Counted from the stretch's first letter, positions 34,701 through 43,931 are shown. The stretch is 64,000 bases of DNA from Halovulum sp039180525 (GCA_039180525.1 JBCDDF010000001.1:1-64000), one strand, 5' to 3'. Notes: generated by a model from the sequence alone, not told the origin. Program-made: numbers and translations.

Positions 34701-35311
34701 TGCCGGGGCGGCTGGCCTTGACCGCGCCGATGGCGGAGGTGGCGGCCTGGTGCGGTGTCGCGCCGGGGCCGGACACGGCGCCGCGCTGGAATATTACGCC
34801 ATCGCAGGAGGTTACGGCGTTGACCAGTGACGGCGTACGGCGATTGCGTACCATGCGCTGGGGGTTTCCCGGGCCGAAGGGGCCGTTGATCAACGCCAGG
34901 TCGGAACGGCTGGCGGAAGCCCCGACTTTCCGTGCCGCTGCCCGCGAACGGCGCTGCCTGATCCCTGTAACCGCCTGGTATGAATGGACAAATTCTGAAG
35001 GCCGCAAGCTGCCGTGGCGGGTGCGCGCGCGGTCCGGGTTGCTGGCGCTGGCCGGTGTCTGGCAGGGCGCCGAGGATCCGGCTTTTGCCGTCGTGACCCG
35101 TGCGGCGAACAAGATGCTGGCGCCCTATCACCACCGTATGCCGGTGATCGTCGCGCCCGAAGACTTTGCGCTGTGGCTGGGCGAGGCGGGCCATGGTGCG
35201 GCGCGGCTGATGCGCCCGCTGCCGGCCGACGGGCTGATGATCGAGCGCGTGTCGGAGGCGGTGAACGCGGCGCGGTTCGAGGGGCCGGTGGTCGCATTGG
35301 ACGAAGGTTAA
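34700..35311 (+). CDS. SRAP-like protein lacking catalytic Cys2 (second of tandem pair)
   Basis: 203 residues from GTG 34700, which overlaps the previous stop by 1 base; the open frame further upstream is a shadow of copy one. SRAP landmarks are RWNITPSQEV, LINARSE (Asn65), AWYEWTN (Glu95) and YHHRMPVI (His144/145). It again begins M-P-G-R, not M-C-G-R. Closer to canonical SRAP than the first copy because the RWN-TPSQ segment is retained. Confidence 0.85.
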   Translation: MPGRLALTAPMAEVAAWCGVAPGPDTAPRWNITPSQEVTALTSDGVRRLRTMRWGFPGPKGPLINARSERLAEAPTFRAAARERRCLIPVTAWYEWTNSEGRKLPWRVRARSGLLALAGVWQGAEDPAFAVVTRAANKMLAPYHHRMPVIVAPEDFALWLGEAGHGAARLMRPLPADGLMIERVSEAVNAARFEGPVVALDEG

Positions 35312-35318
35312 CGGGGCT

Positions 35319-35351
35319 GGCAAGCGTATGGCATGCGTATGGCATGCGTCT
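35319..35351 (+). repeat. 11-base tandem repeat, three copies
   Basis: GGCAAGCGTAT, GGCATGCGTAT and GGCATGCGTCT follow one another directly after the second SRAP gene. Confidence 0.8.
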
Positions 35352-35454
35352 GGCAAAACGGCCGGTGGGGCGTCTGGGTTAACCTTTGGGCGCCAGAGAC
35401 GCCGGGGCACGCGGTCGCGGAACGACGCGCACCCCAACGCCAGGGTGATGCGCC

Positions 35455-35811
35455 TCAGACCGCCGGCGCGGCGCACCCGCGGCGCTGACTGACGCCTTGG
35501 ATCGCCTGCAACTCGCCCTTCAGCTGGGAAACCTCGGACGCGGTTTCGTCATCGCCTTCGATGAAGAACAGGGCCGGCCAGAACAGGATCGCGCCGACGC
35601 CTGTCGCCACGGCATCGTTCTGCGCCTGCTGGTCCTGACGCTGCGATTGCGCCGACAGACGGGTCGCGACGCGGCGGCCTTCATCGGCCAGCTGCGCGCA
35701 ATCCAGATACTGGTAGTCGAGCGGCGATACATAGGCGCTGGAAATGTCTTCGGCCCGTTGCGCGCATCCGGCGACAAGAACGGCGGCGGCGAGGGCTGTA
35801 ATGATACGCAT
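35455..35811 (-). CDS. Small lipoprotein, function unknown
   Basis: 118 residues with a lipoprotein signal (IITALAAAVLVAGC, Cys16). The mature part is helical and polar (DEGRRVATRLSAQSQRQDQQ), with one hydrophobic helix (GVGAILFWPALFFIEG) and a charged C-terminal coiled-coil-like stretch (ETASEVSQLKGELQAI). Resembles small roseobacter lipoproteins of unknown role. Confidence 0.75.
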   Translation of the reverse strand: MRIITALAAAVLVAGCAQRAEDISSAYVSPLDYQYLDCAQLADEGRRVATRLSAQSQRQDQQAQNDAVATGVGAILFWPALFFIEGDDETASEVSQLKGELQAIQGVSQRRGCAAPAV

Positions 35812-35968
35812 AGGAATGCTCTTTCTCGGTTCGGTTTCATGTGCCGAGCCTGATGGTGAAAAAGCATTGCGCGGGGGTTATCGGGCACGCGCGATTTGCG
35901 GCAGATTTTCCGAAAATTCGGGTGGTCGGGAGGTGGGGCCGACGGGTGCCCCCGCCGGCCCCGAATGT

Positions 35969-36175
35969 TCAGGCGAGCGTCAGATTGGTCGCCGACTGGC
36001 GGCCATCGCGGCCGGCTTCCAGATCGTAGGTGATCTTCTGATTGTCGGCGAGATCGCTGAGCCCGGCGCGTTCAACGGCCGAGATGTGGACGAACACATC
36101 CTTGCCGCCGTCGTCAGGCTGAATGAAGCCGAAGCCCTTTTGGGCGTTGAACCATTTTACGGTGCCACTGGCCAT
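35969..36175 (-). CDS. Cold-shock protein (CspA family)
   Basis: 68 residues, one cold-shock OB-fold domain with both RNA-binding motifs, KGFGFIQ (RNP1) and VFVHISAV (RNP2), in the order NAQKGFGFIQPDD then DVFVHISAVERAG. It binds single-stranded RNA/DNA. The 5' region 36176-36300 is probably a leader. Confidence 0.95.
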   Translation of the reverse strand: MASGTVKWFNAQKGFGFIQPDDGGKDVFVHISAVERAGLSDLADNQKITYDLEAGRDGRQSATNLTLA

Positions 36176-36329
36176 ACCCGTGGTCTCCTAGATGTTTTGC
36201 TGCCCGCGATAGATGGCAGCCGCGGCGTCGGTCAGCTGGATCGAGACTGAAAACCGAAGCGGAGACAGTGGGTCGATAGAGTAACGTTAGCAGTGCAGAT
36301 GTGGGCCGAAGCGGCGCAAAATGCAAGGG

Positions 36330-36600
36330 GTTCGCGCCGGTCCGCCGCAGGCGGCGAAACGTCCAGTGGACGTTTGGAGGCGCGAACGGGCGAAGCCCTC
36401 GCGGGTGTAGCGCGGCGAAACGTCCAGTGGACGTTTGGAGGCGCGAACGGGCGAAGCCCTCGCGGGTGTAGCGCGGTGAAATGGGCAGTGGACGGCTTGA
36501 GGCGCGAACGGGCGAAGCCCCGGGCGGCGCCGGTCCGCCGCAGGCGGCGAAACGTCCGGTGGACGGCTTGAGGCGCGAACGGGCGAAGCCCTCGCGGGTG
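36330..36600. repeat. Array of three-way-junction palindromic elements (61-base tandem units)
   Basis: The first, complete element (36330-36398) has an outer stem GTTCGCGC/GCGCGAAC enclosing two hairpins, CCGCC-GCA-GGCGG and AAACGTCCAGTGGACGTTT, followed by a third, GGGC-GAA-GCCC. Partial units of 61 bases then repeat at 36354, 36415 and 36476, and a diverged unit at 36547. No gene is supported here; open minus-strand frames are a by-product of the repeats. Confidence 0.85.
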
Positions 36601-36621
36601 CGGTGCGCATACGGGGCGGTA

Positions 36622-36642
36622 GGATGGGGTTGAACCCCATCC
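36622..36642. repeat. REP-like palindrome GGATGGGGTTGAACCCCATCC
   Basis: A near-perfect palindrome just upstream of the RAYT gene. Relatives occur at 36968, 37302, 37345, 47016 and 47136, as expected for the substrate family of a REP-associated transposase. Confidence 0.8.
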
Positions 36643-36967
36643 GACGGTGATCGCGCATTCACGCCCGATTAACCGAGATGCGGTGGGATCGTGGGCATGG
36701 CACATTATCGCCGCATGCGCGTCCCGGGCGCTTCGTACTTCTTCACGGTGTCGTTGACCGACCGGTCGCGCGCGACCTTGGTCGATGAGATCGACGCTTT
36801 GCGACAGGCCTATGCCGCGACATGGGCGGACCGGCCATTTTACACCGATGCCATCGTCGTCCTGCCCGATCATCTGCATGCGGTGTGGACCTTGCCCGCG
36901 GGGGACGCGGATTTTTCGACGCGCTGGGGCGCCTTGAAGGCGCGGTTTACGCGGGCGGTGAAGGGTC

Positions 36968-36988
36968 GGATGGGGTTGAACCCCATCC
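36968..36988. repeat. REP-like palindrome inside the RAYT coding sequence
   Basis: GGATGGGGTTGAACCCCATCC, identical to the copy at 36622, lies within the RAYT frame and encodes part of the GRMGLNPILRS segment. Confidence 0.85.
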
Positions 36989-37048
36989 TACGGTCGGCCT
37001 CCAAGGTGCGGAAGGGGGATGCAGGGGTCTGGCAGCGGCGGTTTTGGG

Positions 37049-37118
37049 GTTCGCGCTGGTCCGCCTAAGGCGGCAAAACGTCCAGTGGACGTTTTGAAGC
37101 GCGAACGGGTGAAGCCCC
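37049..37118. mobile_element. Structured element inserted in the RAYT gene
   Basis: Same fold and spacing as the element at 36330: outer stem GTTCGCGC (37049-37056) / GCGCGAAC (37099-37106), hairpin CCGCC-TAA-GGCGG, palindrome AAAACGTCCAGTGGACGTTTT (37075-37095), then GGGT-GAA-GCCC. The outer stems are exactly 50 bases apart in both copies. Confidence 0.8.
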
Positions 37119-37301
37119 GGGATCCGCGACGAGGCGGATTATTGGGCACATATCCGGTATTGTTGGGGGAACCCCGTGAGGCATGGGTTGGCGGAGACGC
37201 CGGCGGCGTGGCCATATTCGTCGCTCCACCGGGATGTGCGGTTCGGGTTGGTCGACCCGGACTGGCGTGGCGGTGAGGAGAGCGGCGCGTTTGGGGAGTA
37301 G

Positions 37302-37365
37302 GGTGGGATTTATCCCACCGGCCATGTGTTTCGGTTGGGTGATCGGATGGGGTGGAACCCCATCC
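37302..37365. repeat. Two REP-like hairpins
   Basis: GGTGGGA-TTTA-TCCCACC (37302-37319) and GGATGGGG-TGGAA-CCCCATCC (37345-37365). The second lies 10 bases past the stop of the small AT-rich gene and may serve as its terminator. Confidence 0.7.
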
Positions 37366-37374
37366 GACATCTAT

Positions 37375-37527
37375 CTATGCAGCTTCGCGAACAACTTGTT
37401 GTCGAGTCTCTGATACTACGTGTTCTTGCTTGGTTCCGAACAGAGGAAGCGACTTGAAGTTTTCCAATCCGAACTCGCGAATCACCTCAAGAACAAGCCC
37501 CTTAATTTCTGACTTAGGTTTCAACAT
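37375..37527 (-). CDS. Small protein of AT-rich pair, function unknown
   Basis: 50 residues (MLKPKSEIKGLVLEVIRE...). ATG 37527 is chosen over the GTG at 37572 because a strong site (GGAGGG, 5-6 bases away) precedes it. Mostly helical and charged. It follows the 173-residue gene with about 45 bases between. Base composition is clearly lower in GC than the flanks. Confidence 0.55.
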   Translation of the reverse strand: MLKPKSEIKGLVLEVIREFGLENFKSLPLFGTKQEHVVSETRQQVVREAA

Positions 37528-37572
37528 GTTAACCCTCCAAGAGCCAACCAGATTATCTAGTATATGTGTCAC

Positions 37573-38094
37573 TTAAGGGTTGATGTCCAACCACATTCCG
37601 CTTCGTTTGGTACCACGGATCACCTTCGCCTTCTCTAGGACTGATGCAAGTTGACCTAAGAACCGAGCTTCGAGCGGGCTCCGAAGGTGGATTTTCAAGG
37701 TATCCGCAGCTTTGGTTTTCGAAACATCAAGAAGCGCCAGTATGAAGTCCGTGAGCGTATCAGCGTAGGCATCTTCACTTAGATCCTCAAAATCATAGTA
37801 CGGCGACAAAGTCATGTGGCGAACCCTCAAGACCTTTCCAGGATACCCCTTCTGAGGTGTGTGGTTCAAAAGACACACGCAGTGATACGTATTTTCGCCA
37901 TCCGCGATACCAAGAACTGAATGCTCGCCATCAGCAGATGAACTCTGAATTCCATGTTCAAAAAAGTCGGAAATTATCTGTAGCGCACTGGCCGAGTACT
38001 CATCGAAGTTCTCGCCATAGTGCTCACACTGTTTTCTCCAGTCTTCTTGAAACGTTTCCCACTCTTTCGGGTCACCTATCATAGATGTGTTCAT
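37573..38094 (-). CDS. Protein of AT-rich pair, function unknown
   Basis: 173 residues from ATG 38094, preceded by GAGGTG at 6 bases. Acidic N-terminal half (DPKEWETFQEDWRKQCEHYG), a segment with histidines and cysteines (TYHCVCLLNHTPQKGYPG), then VLRVRHMTLSPYYDFEDLS and a helical C-terminus. No family recognised. It starts only 4 bases from the ettA stop, so it may be read from ettA transcription, but its codon use looks foreign. Confidence 0.65.
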   Translation of the reverse strand: MNTSMIGDPKEWETFQEDWRKQCEHYGENFDEYSASALQIISDFFEHGIQSSSADGEHSVLGIADGENTYHCVCLLNHTPQKGYPGKVLRVRHMTLSPYYDFEDLSEDAYADTLTDFILALLDVSKTKAADTLKIHLRSPLEARFLGQLASVLEKAKVIRGTKRSGMWLDINP

Positions 38095-38098
38095 ATTT

Positions 38099-39760
<1,662 letters not shown>

Positions 39761-40162
39761 GGGATGCTCCGTTCGTTTACGGGCGCACAGGTAGCCGGGG
39801 CTGCGGGCGGGTTCAATGCGGCAGACGCGATGGAACCGCCGGGTCGGGTCGCGGGGGGCCCGGCGGTTGGCGGGTTGACGCGGGGGGAGATCACGGCCCC
39901 GGGGCGCGGTCGCCGGCCGGGGGGGAGCCGCGACGGCGTGTGGATGGCACCGGGCCGGGCGGCGGCGCGCGCCCTATCGGGTCACCGCCAAACCCGGCGG
40001 AGCGGCGGCACAGCCCCGTTTCCGGGCCACAACCGTGGCAGATCACACACCCTGTCTCGTATTTGTGACGGTTTGGGAGCGGTCCTGGTATAGTATCCCG
40101 AAAGATCAACGCCATATGACCGCATAGCGTCCAGACAAAAGTATCCAGATGGGATTGGGATC
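39761..40162. other. Divergent intergenic region ettA-msrB
   Basis: 402 bases. The part 39780-40020 is very GC-rich without a supported gene. Nearer the msrB-like gene a possible promoter is TTGTGA (40063) and TATAGT (40089), with a long 20-base spacer, hence weak. Confidence 0.4.
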
Positions 40163-40696
40163 ATGACACCTGTAAGAGTTAACAGACGCACGGTTCTGCA
40201 CGGCGGGGCACTGACGGTCGCGGCGGCGGCGGCGCCGGCGGCATTTGCCCAGGACAGTCCGGCGGCGGGGGCCGATGGCAGCTTCGTCTACGAAGTGACC
40301 CGGTCGGAAGACGATTGGCGGTCCTTGCTCAGCGAGCCCGAGTTCAACATCCTGCGGATGGGCGAGACGGAGTTCCCGTTCACCAGCCCCTATGCGCGCA
40401 ACAACACCGAAGGCGGCTATCACTGCAAGGGCTGCGGGCTGAAGTTGTTCGACAGCAAGTGGTATTCGCCGCAGGAGATCGGATTCGTGTTCTTCGAACA
40501 ATCCGAGCCCAACGCAGTGCTGACCGGGATCCACACCGCCGACGCCTATGGCCAGGGCGAGGTGGGGCATTTCCTGGAAGTGCATTGCCGCCGCTGCGGC
40601 GGACATCTGGGGCATATCGTGTCGATCGACCACAAGGTGCTTTACTGCATCAACGGCACGGCGATGGAATTGCGGCCGGCCAAAACGACCGGCTGA
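40163..40696 (+). CDS. MsrB-like peptide-methionine (R)-S-oxide reductase, exported by Tat
   Basis: 177 residues. A Tat-type signal (VNRRTVLHGGALTVAAAAAP, ending AFAQD) precedes an MsrB domain with the zinc cysteines (YHCKGCGLKLF and HCRRCGGHLGHI) and the catalytic-type cysteine in LYCINGTAMEL. The GWPSF-type motif normally found after the first CxxC is missing, replaced by SKWYSPQEIGF. So the fold and cysteine are kept but substrate binding may differ. Usual msrB name is likely but not certain. Confidence 0.8.
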   Translation: MTPVRVNRRTVLHGGALTVAAAAAPAAFAQDSPAAGADGSFVYEVTRSEDDWRSLLSEPEFNILRMGETEFPFTSPYARNNTEGGYHCKGCGLKLFDSKWYSPQEIGFVFFEQSEPNAVLTGIHTADAYGQGEVGHFLEVHCRRCGGHLGHIVSIDHKVLYCINGTAMELRPAKTTG

Positions 40697-40747
40697 CGGC
40701 GACGCCCGCCCGCCCCCGGGCAGGTCGCGGCCCGGCGGGTGTTCGCC

Positions 40748-40787
40748 GGGTCACCGGGTCACCAGGTCACCAGGTCACCAGGTCACC
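40748..40787 (+). repeat. 8-base tandem repeat (GGTCACC), five copies
   Basis: GGGTCACC twice then AGGTCACC three times, without gaps. Confidence 0.85.
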
Positions 40788-40986
40788 AGCTCTCGGTGCG
40801 CCGTGCGCTGCGGGTAACATCGTTGCGTGACATCTTCCCATGACCTCGTCCCAGGAACATACCCCGCTCCGCCCGATCCCCCGCCGACCCACCCGCCGGG
40901 CGGCCGGCGCGCGCGCCGATCACCTGCCCATTGCGCCCGGTCCCGCGGCGGCCCGTCGCCGCGCCCGATCGGCCCGGCACCGCCTC

Positions 40987-41020
40987 GCTTCTTTGTTCCC
41001 CAAATATTCCCGCCGGAGGC
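40987..41020 (-). repeat. Dispersed repeat GCCTCCGGCGGGAATATTT (reverse orientation)
   Basis: Read on the minus strand it is GCCTCCGGCGGGAATATTTGG...AAAGAAGC, the same family as 6709, 24116 and 53306. Confidence 0.75.
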
Positions 41021-41150
41021 ATATATCCCCCCGCTCCACCCGATCCCCGCGGTCGGCGAAGTGTGCGAAGATCCGGCGCGGCCCGGCGCGCCATTGACAC
41101 CGCCGGCGGCGGGCGCCTCTTGTGGTGGGAAACCAAGGGATCGGGGCAGG

Positions 41151-41753
41151 GTGCGAACAGGCTTTCCGAAAGCGGCGCCGGGCATGCGGATCGGGCTTTT
41201 GGGCGGATCGTTCGATCCGCCGCACCGGGGACACGTGCACATAACCCTGCGGGCGCTGAAACGGCTGGGGCTCGACCGGGTCTGGTGGCTGGTCTCGCCC
41301 GGCAACCCGCTGAAGGCGGATGCGCCGGCGGCGCTGGCCCGGCGCATGGCGGCGGCGCGGCAGGTTATGCGGCACCCGCGGGTGGAGATCACCGACATGG
41401 AGGCGCGTCTCGCCACCCGTTTCACGGCCGATACGCTGAAGCGCATGACGGCTTGCTATCCAGGGGTGCGCTTCGTGTGGCTGATGGGCGCGGACAATAT
41501 GGTCGGCTTCCACCGCTGGGATCAGTGGCAGGACATCCTGCAGCGCGTGCCGGTCGCGGTGATGGCGCGACCGGGTCTGCAGGCGGTGGCGGGCCTATCG
41601 CCGGCGGCGCGCGCCTTTGCCGGGGCGCGGCTGCCGGTGCACGCGGCGCGGATACTGGCCGACCGCCCGCCACCGGCCTGGGTGATGGTGACCGGCCCTA
41701 TGGTGGGCGCCTCCTCCACCACGCTGCGGCGCGCGGGCCACTGGGTGCGCTGA
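41151..41753 (+). CDS. nadD: Nicotinate-nucleotide adenylyltransferase
   Basis: 200 residues from a GTG at 41151, reading VRTGFPKAAPGMRIGLLGG; roseobacter NadD proteins share such an N-terminus, and AAGGGA lies 10 bases upstream. ATG 41184 is the alternative. The nucleotidyltransferase motif GGSFDPPHRGH with its HxGH is intact, plus LVSPGNPLK, FVWLMGADNM and the C-terminal GASSTTLRR (ISSTxIR-like). It adenylates nicotinate mononucleotide in NAD synthesis. Confidence 0.9.
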   Translation: MRTGFPKAAPGMRIGLLGGSFDPPHRGHVHITLRALKRLGLDRVWWLVSPGNPLKADAPAALARRMAAARQVMRHPRVEITDMEARLATRFTADTLKRMTACYPGVRFVWLMGADNMVGFHRWDQWQDILQRVPVAVMARPGLQAVAGLSPAARAFAGARLPVHAARILADRPPPAWVMVTGPMVGASSTTLRRAGHWVR

Positions 41754-41772
41754 GCGGTGGCGCGTGGGCCGG

Positions 41773-41845
41773 GCCCGGACCCGCGGGGAACCCGCGGCCT
41801 GACCGCCTGCGGTCAGGAGGATCGCGGGCGCGATCCTGTCCGGGC
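41773..41845. repeat. Cloverleaf-forming palindromic element, copy 1
   Basis: 73 bases fully paired: outer stem GCCCGGAC / GTCCGGGC (41773-41780 / 41838-41845) around three hairpins, CCGCGGG-GAA-CCCGCGG, CCTGACCGC-CT-GCGGTCAGG and AGGATCGCG-GG-CGCGATCCT. It lies between convergent nadD and the racemase gene. A second copy is at 53206. Confidence 0.8.
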
Positions 41846-41910
41846 CATTCCGGGCGCCGCACCTGTCTGGGCGCTGCGGATCATCGGCACTACGCCGGCG
41901 CCGATCCGCC

Positions 41911-42582
41911 TCACAGCGTCCGCTGGAAACGCGCAAGCGCGGTCAGGATCGAATGGACCTGCACGCCGGTCTCTGCGGCGATGGCGCCGGCATAGGGGCC
42001 CATATTGGTACACTCCAACACCAGCGCGTCGATCGTCGGATGCGCCGCGACCAGACGCCGGGCGGCGGCGAGGTTTTCGCCGCGGGCCAGATCCCGGTCC
42101 AGCCTCGCGCGATTGCCCAGGATCGCCGTGGCGAACGCGCCACCCGCCACTGGCGCGCCGATCGGGCAGTCCTTCGGCACCTGTGCCGCGCGCAGATGCG
42201 CCGATGACAGCGACGCGGCGGAAATCGTCAGGATCCCCACGGTCCGCCCCGCCGGCAGCGCCCGGCGCTGACGCGCGACCTCATACAGCGACGACGTCAG
42301 CACCGGGACGTCCAACGCCGTGCTCAACTCGCGCTGGAACAGGGTCAGAAACCCGCAGGAGGTGGTGATCCCGCGCGCGCCCTGGTCGATCAGCGCGCGC
42401 CCGGCTTCGATGAAGGCCGGCAGCAGCGGCGCCGGATCCTGGCAGACCACACGATCGGGCCGCGCCCGGGGGACGGTGCGGTACAGCACGGGGAAGTCGA
42501 ACGAGGCTGGATTGCCGATATCGCCGACGAACCGCGGGAAGCGTGTCTCCAACATCAAAATCCCAACCGGTCTGTCGGCCAT
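41911..42582 (-). CDS. Aspartate/glutamate racemase-family protein
   Basis: 223 residues with the two-cysteine Asp/Glu/hydantoin racemase layout: ITTSCGFLTLFQREL (first Cys) and VLECTNMGPYAGAI (second Cys). Such proteins racemise amino acids or related compounds without cofactors. It is divergent, 76 bases away, from a DadA-like FAD oxidoreductase, suggesting a role in a D-amino-acid or related pathway. Substrate not known. Confidence 0.8.
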   Translation of the reverse strand: MADRPVGILMLETRFPRFVGDIGNPASFDFPVLYRTVPRARPDRVVCQDPAPLLPAFIEAGRALIDQGARGITTSCGFLTLFQRELSTALDVPVLTSSLYEVARQRRALPAGRTVGILTISAASLSSAHLRAAQVPKDCPIGAPVAGGAFATAILGNRARLDRDLARGENLAAARRLVAAHPTIDALVLECTNMGPYAGAIAAETGVQVHSILTALARFQRTL

Positions 42583-42658
42583 CGCGCGCCCTTTGTGTCG
42601 GATTCATGTTGCGCCGCCGCCGCGTGCGGGTCCAGTCTGCGCCCGCGAAAGGATCCAG

Positions 42659-43912
42659 ATGATTGCCAGGGGCGGGCATGTTGCGGTGATCGGGGCGGGG
42701 ATCGTCGGGCTGTCGACCGCGATCTGGCTCCAGCAATTCGGCTGCCGCGTCACCCTGGTCGACCGCAAAGGCCCGGGCGCCGGTGCCTCTTTCGGCAATG
42801 GCGGCGTTCTGGCGGATCTGGCCGTGGTGCCGGTCGCGACGCCGGGGATCTGGAAGACCGCCCCGCGCATGTTGGCTGACCCCGACGGGCCGCTGTTTCT
42901 GCGCTGGCGCTATGCGCCCAGGCTGCTGCCCTTCCTGCGGCCCTATCTGGCGGCGGCGCGGGCGGACCGGGTCGAGAAGACCGCCGATGCGCTGCAGATC
43001 CTACTGCACGACGCGCGCCAACAGCACCAGGCCCTGGCCCGGCTTGCCGGGGCGGAGGCGTTCATCGGCGCGGCGGATTACCTTTATGTCTATCGCGACC
43101 GCGCGGCCTATGACGCCGACGCCTATGGCTGGGATCTGCGCCGGCGCCGGGGCTATGCGGTCGCGCCGCTGGACGCGGACGGTCTCGCGGCGTTCGATCC
43201 CGCGCTGAAGGGGCGTTTCGGCTTTGGCGTTCGGTCCCGCACCAGCGGGGTGATCCGCGACCCCGGCGCGTATGTCGCGGCGCTGCACGCGCATTTCCTG
43301 GCCGCCGGCGGGCAGGATGCGACGCGGGCGGTGACGGGGTTCGACAGCGACGCCGGTCGCGCGCTGCGGGCGCGCAGCCAGGGCGCCCCGCTGGCGGCGG
43401 ATGCGTTCGTGGTGACCGCCGGCGCCTGGTCCGGCCCGCTGGCACAGGCGCTGGGCGTGCGGGTGCGGCTGGAGAGCGAGCGCGGGTATCACATCGACTT
43501 CCACGATCCCAGCCTGAGCCCGCGGGCCCCGATCATGATCGCGGCGTCCAAATTCGTGCTGACGCCGATGGCGGGCCGTCTGCGGGCCGCGGGCGTGGTC
43601 GAGTTCGGCGGGCTCGACGCGCCGGCCGCGCGCGCGCCGTTCGCGCTGCTGCGCCGGCAGGTCGCGCGGCATTTCCCGGATCTGGAATACGCCCGGACAA
43701 CCGAGTGGATGGGCCACCGCCCCGCGACCGCGGATTCCGTGCCGGTCATCGGGCAAAGCCCGCGTCTGAGCAATGTCTATCTGGGATATGGCCATCACCA
43801 TGTCGGCTTGACAGGTGGGCCCAAAACTGGACGGTGGATAGCGCAAATGATCACCGGGCGGGCACCGAACGCGGATCTGAGCGCGTTTTCCCCGTCGCGC
43901 CGCCCGACATAA
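42659..43912 (+). CDS. FAD-dependent oxidoreductase (DadA/D-amino-acid dehydrogenase-like)
   Basis: 417 residues from ATG 42659 with AAAGGA 6 bases upstream; the open frame before it is not coding. FAD motif VAVIGAGIVGLSTAIWLQQF at residues ~7-26, VDRKGPGAGASFGNGG as in DadA-type proteins, and a C-terminal RPATADSVPVIGQSP ... YLGYGHHHVGLTGGPKTG. It would oxidise an amine such as a D-amino acid. The next genes encode a TRAP transporter that may supply its substrate. Confidence 0.87.
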   Translation: MIARGGHVAVIGAGIVGLSTAIWLQQFGCRVTLVDRKGPGAGASFGNGGVLADLAVVPVATPGIWKTAPRMLADPDGPLFLRWRYAPRLLPFLRPYLAAARADRVEKTADALQILLHDARQQHQALARLAGAEAFIGAADYLYVYRDRAAYDADAYGWDLRRRRGYAVAPLDADGLAAFDPALKGRFGFGVRSRTSGVIRDPGAYVAALHAHFLAAGGQDATRAVTGFDSDAGRALRARSQGAPLAADAFVVTAGAWSGPLAQALGVRVRLESERGYHIDFHDPSLSPRAPIMIAASKFVLTPMAGRLRAAGVVEFGGLDAPAARAPFALLRRQVARHFPDLEYARTTEWMGHRPATADSVPVIGQSPRLSNVYLGYGHHHVGLTGGPKTGRWIAQMITGRAPNADLSAFSPSRRPT

Positions 43913-43931
43913 CAAGACCAGGGAGACTACC

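Larger units (their letters stand above)
36697..37301 (+). pseudogene. REP-associated tyrosine transposase (RAYT), interrupted by a repeat element
   Basis: The first part (from ATG 36697, or GTG 36691) reads MAHYRRMRVPGASYFFTVSL and contains the HuH motif LPDHLHAVWTLP, then GVWQRRFW. There the frame runs into an inserted ~70-base element (37049-37118) with a TAA at 37066. After the element the missing C-terminus continues in another frame from 37122 (IRDEADYWAHIRYCWGNPV ... WPYSSLHRDV) to a TAG at 37299-37301. The catalytic tyrosine of RAYTs lies in that separated part, so the gene is almost certainly inactive. Confidence 0.88.
40697..41150. other. Intergenic region msrB-nadD with repeats
   Basis: 454 bases with a tandem 8-base repeat (40748-40787), a dispersed repeat in reverse orientation (40987-41020) and a TTGACA box (41094-41099) placed 17 bases before CTCTTG, a weak candidate promoter for nadD. 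No gene is supported; an open frame from 40827 continues into nadD by chance. Confidence 0.55.

Noticed and set aside
36354..36600. Possible CRISPR array
   Set aside because: The units are contiguous with no unique spacers between repeats, carry internal palindromes, and no cas genes are nearby.
36114..36662. Minus-strand repeat-containing proteins (120-215 codons)
   Set aside because: The apparent proteins simply translate the 61-base repeat in successive frames and have no ribosome binding site or domain.
40827..41150. N-terminal extension of NadD
   Set aside because: The extension is Pro/Arg-rich, contains repeats and lies upstream of a better start with a family-typical N-terminus.
41773..41845. 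tRNA gene
   Set aside because: Although it folds as a cloverleaf, it has no T-loop or anticodon-loop consensus, its loops are 2-3 bases and its stems too long.
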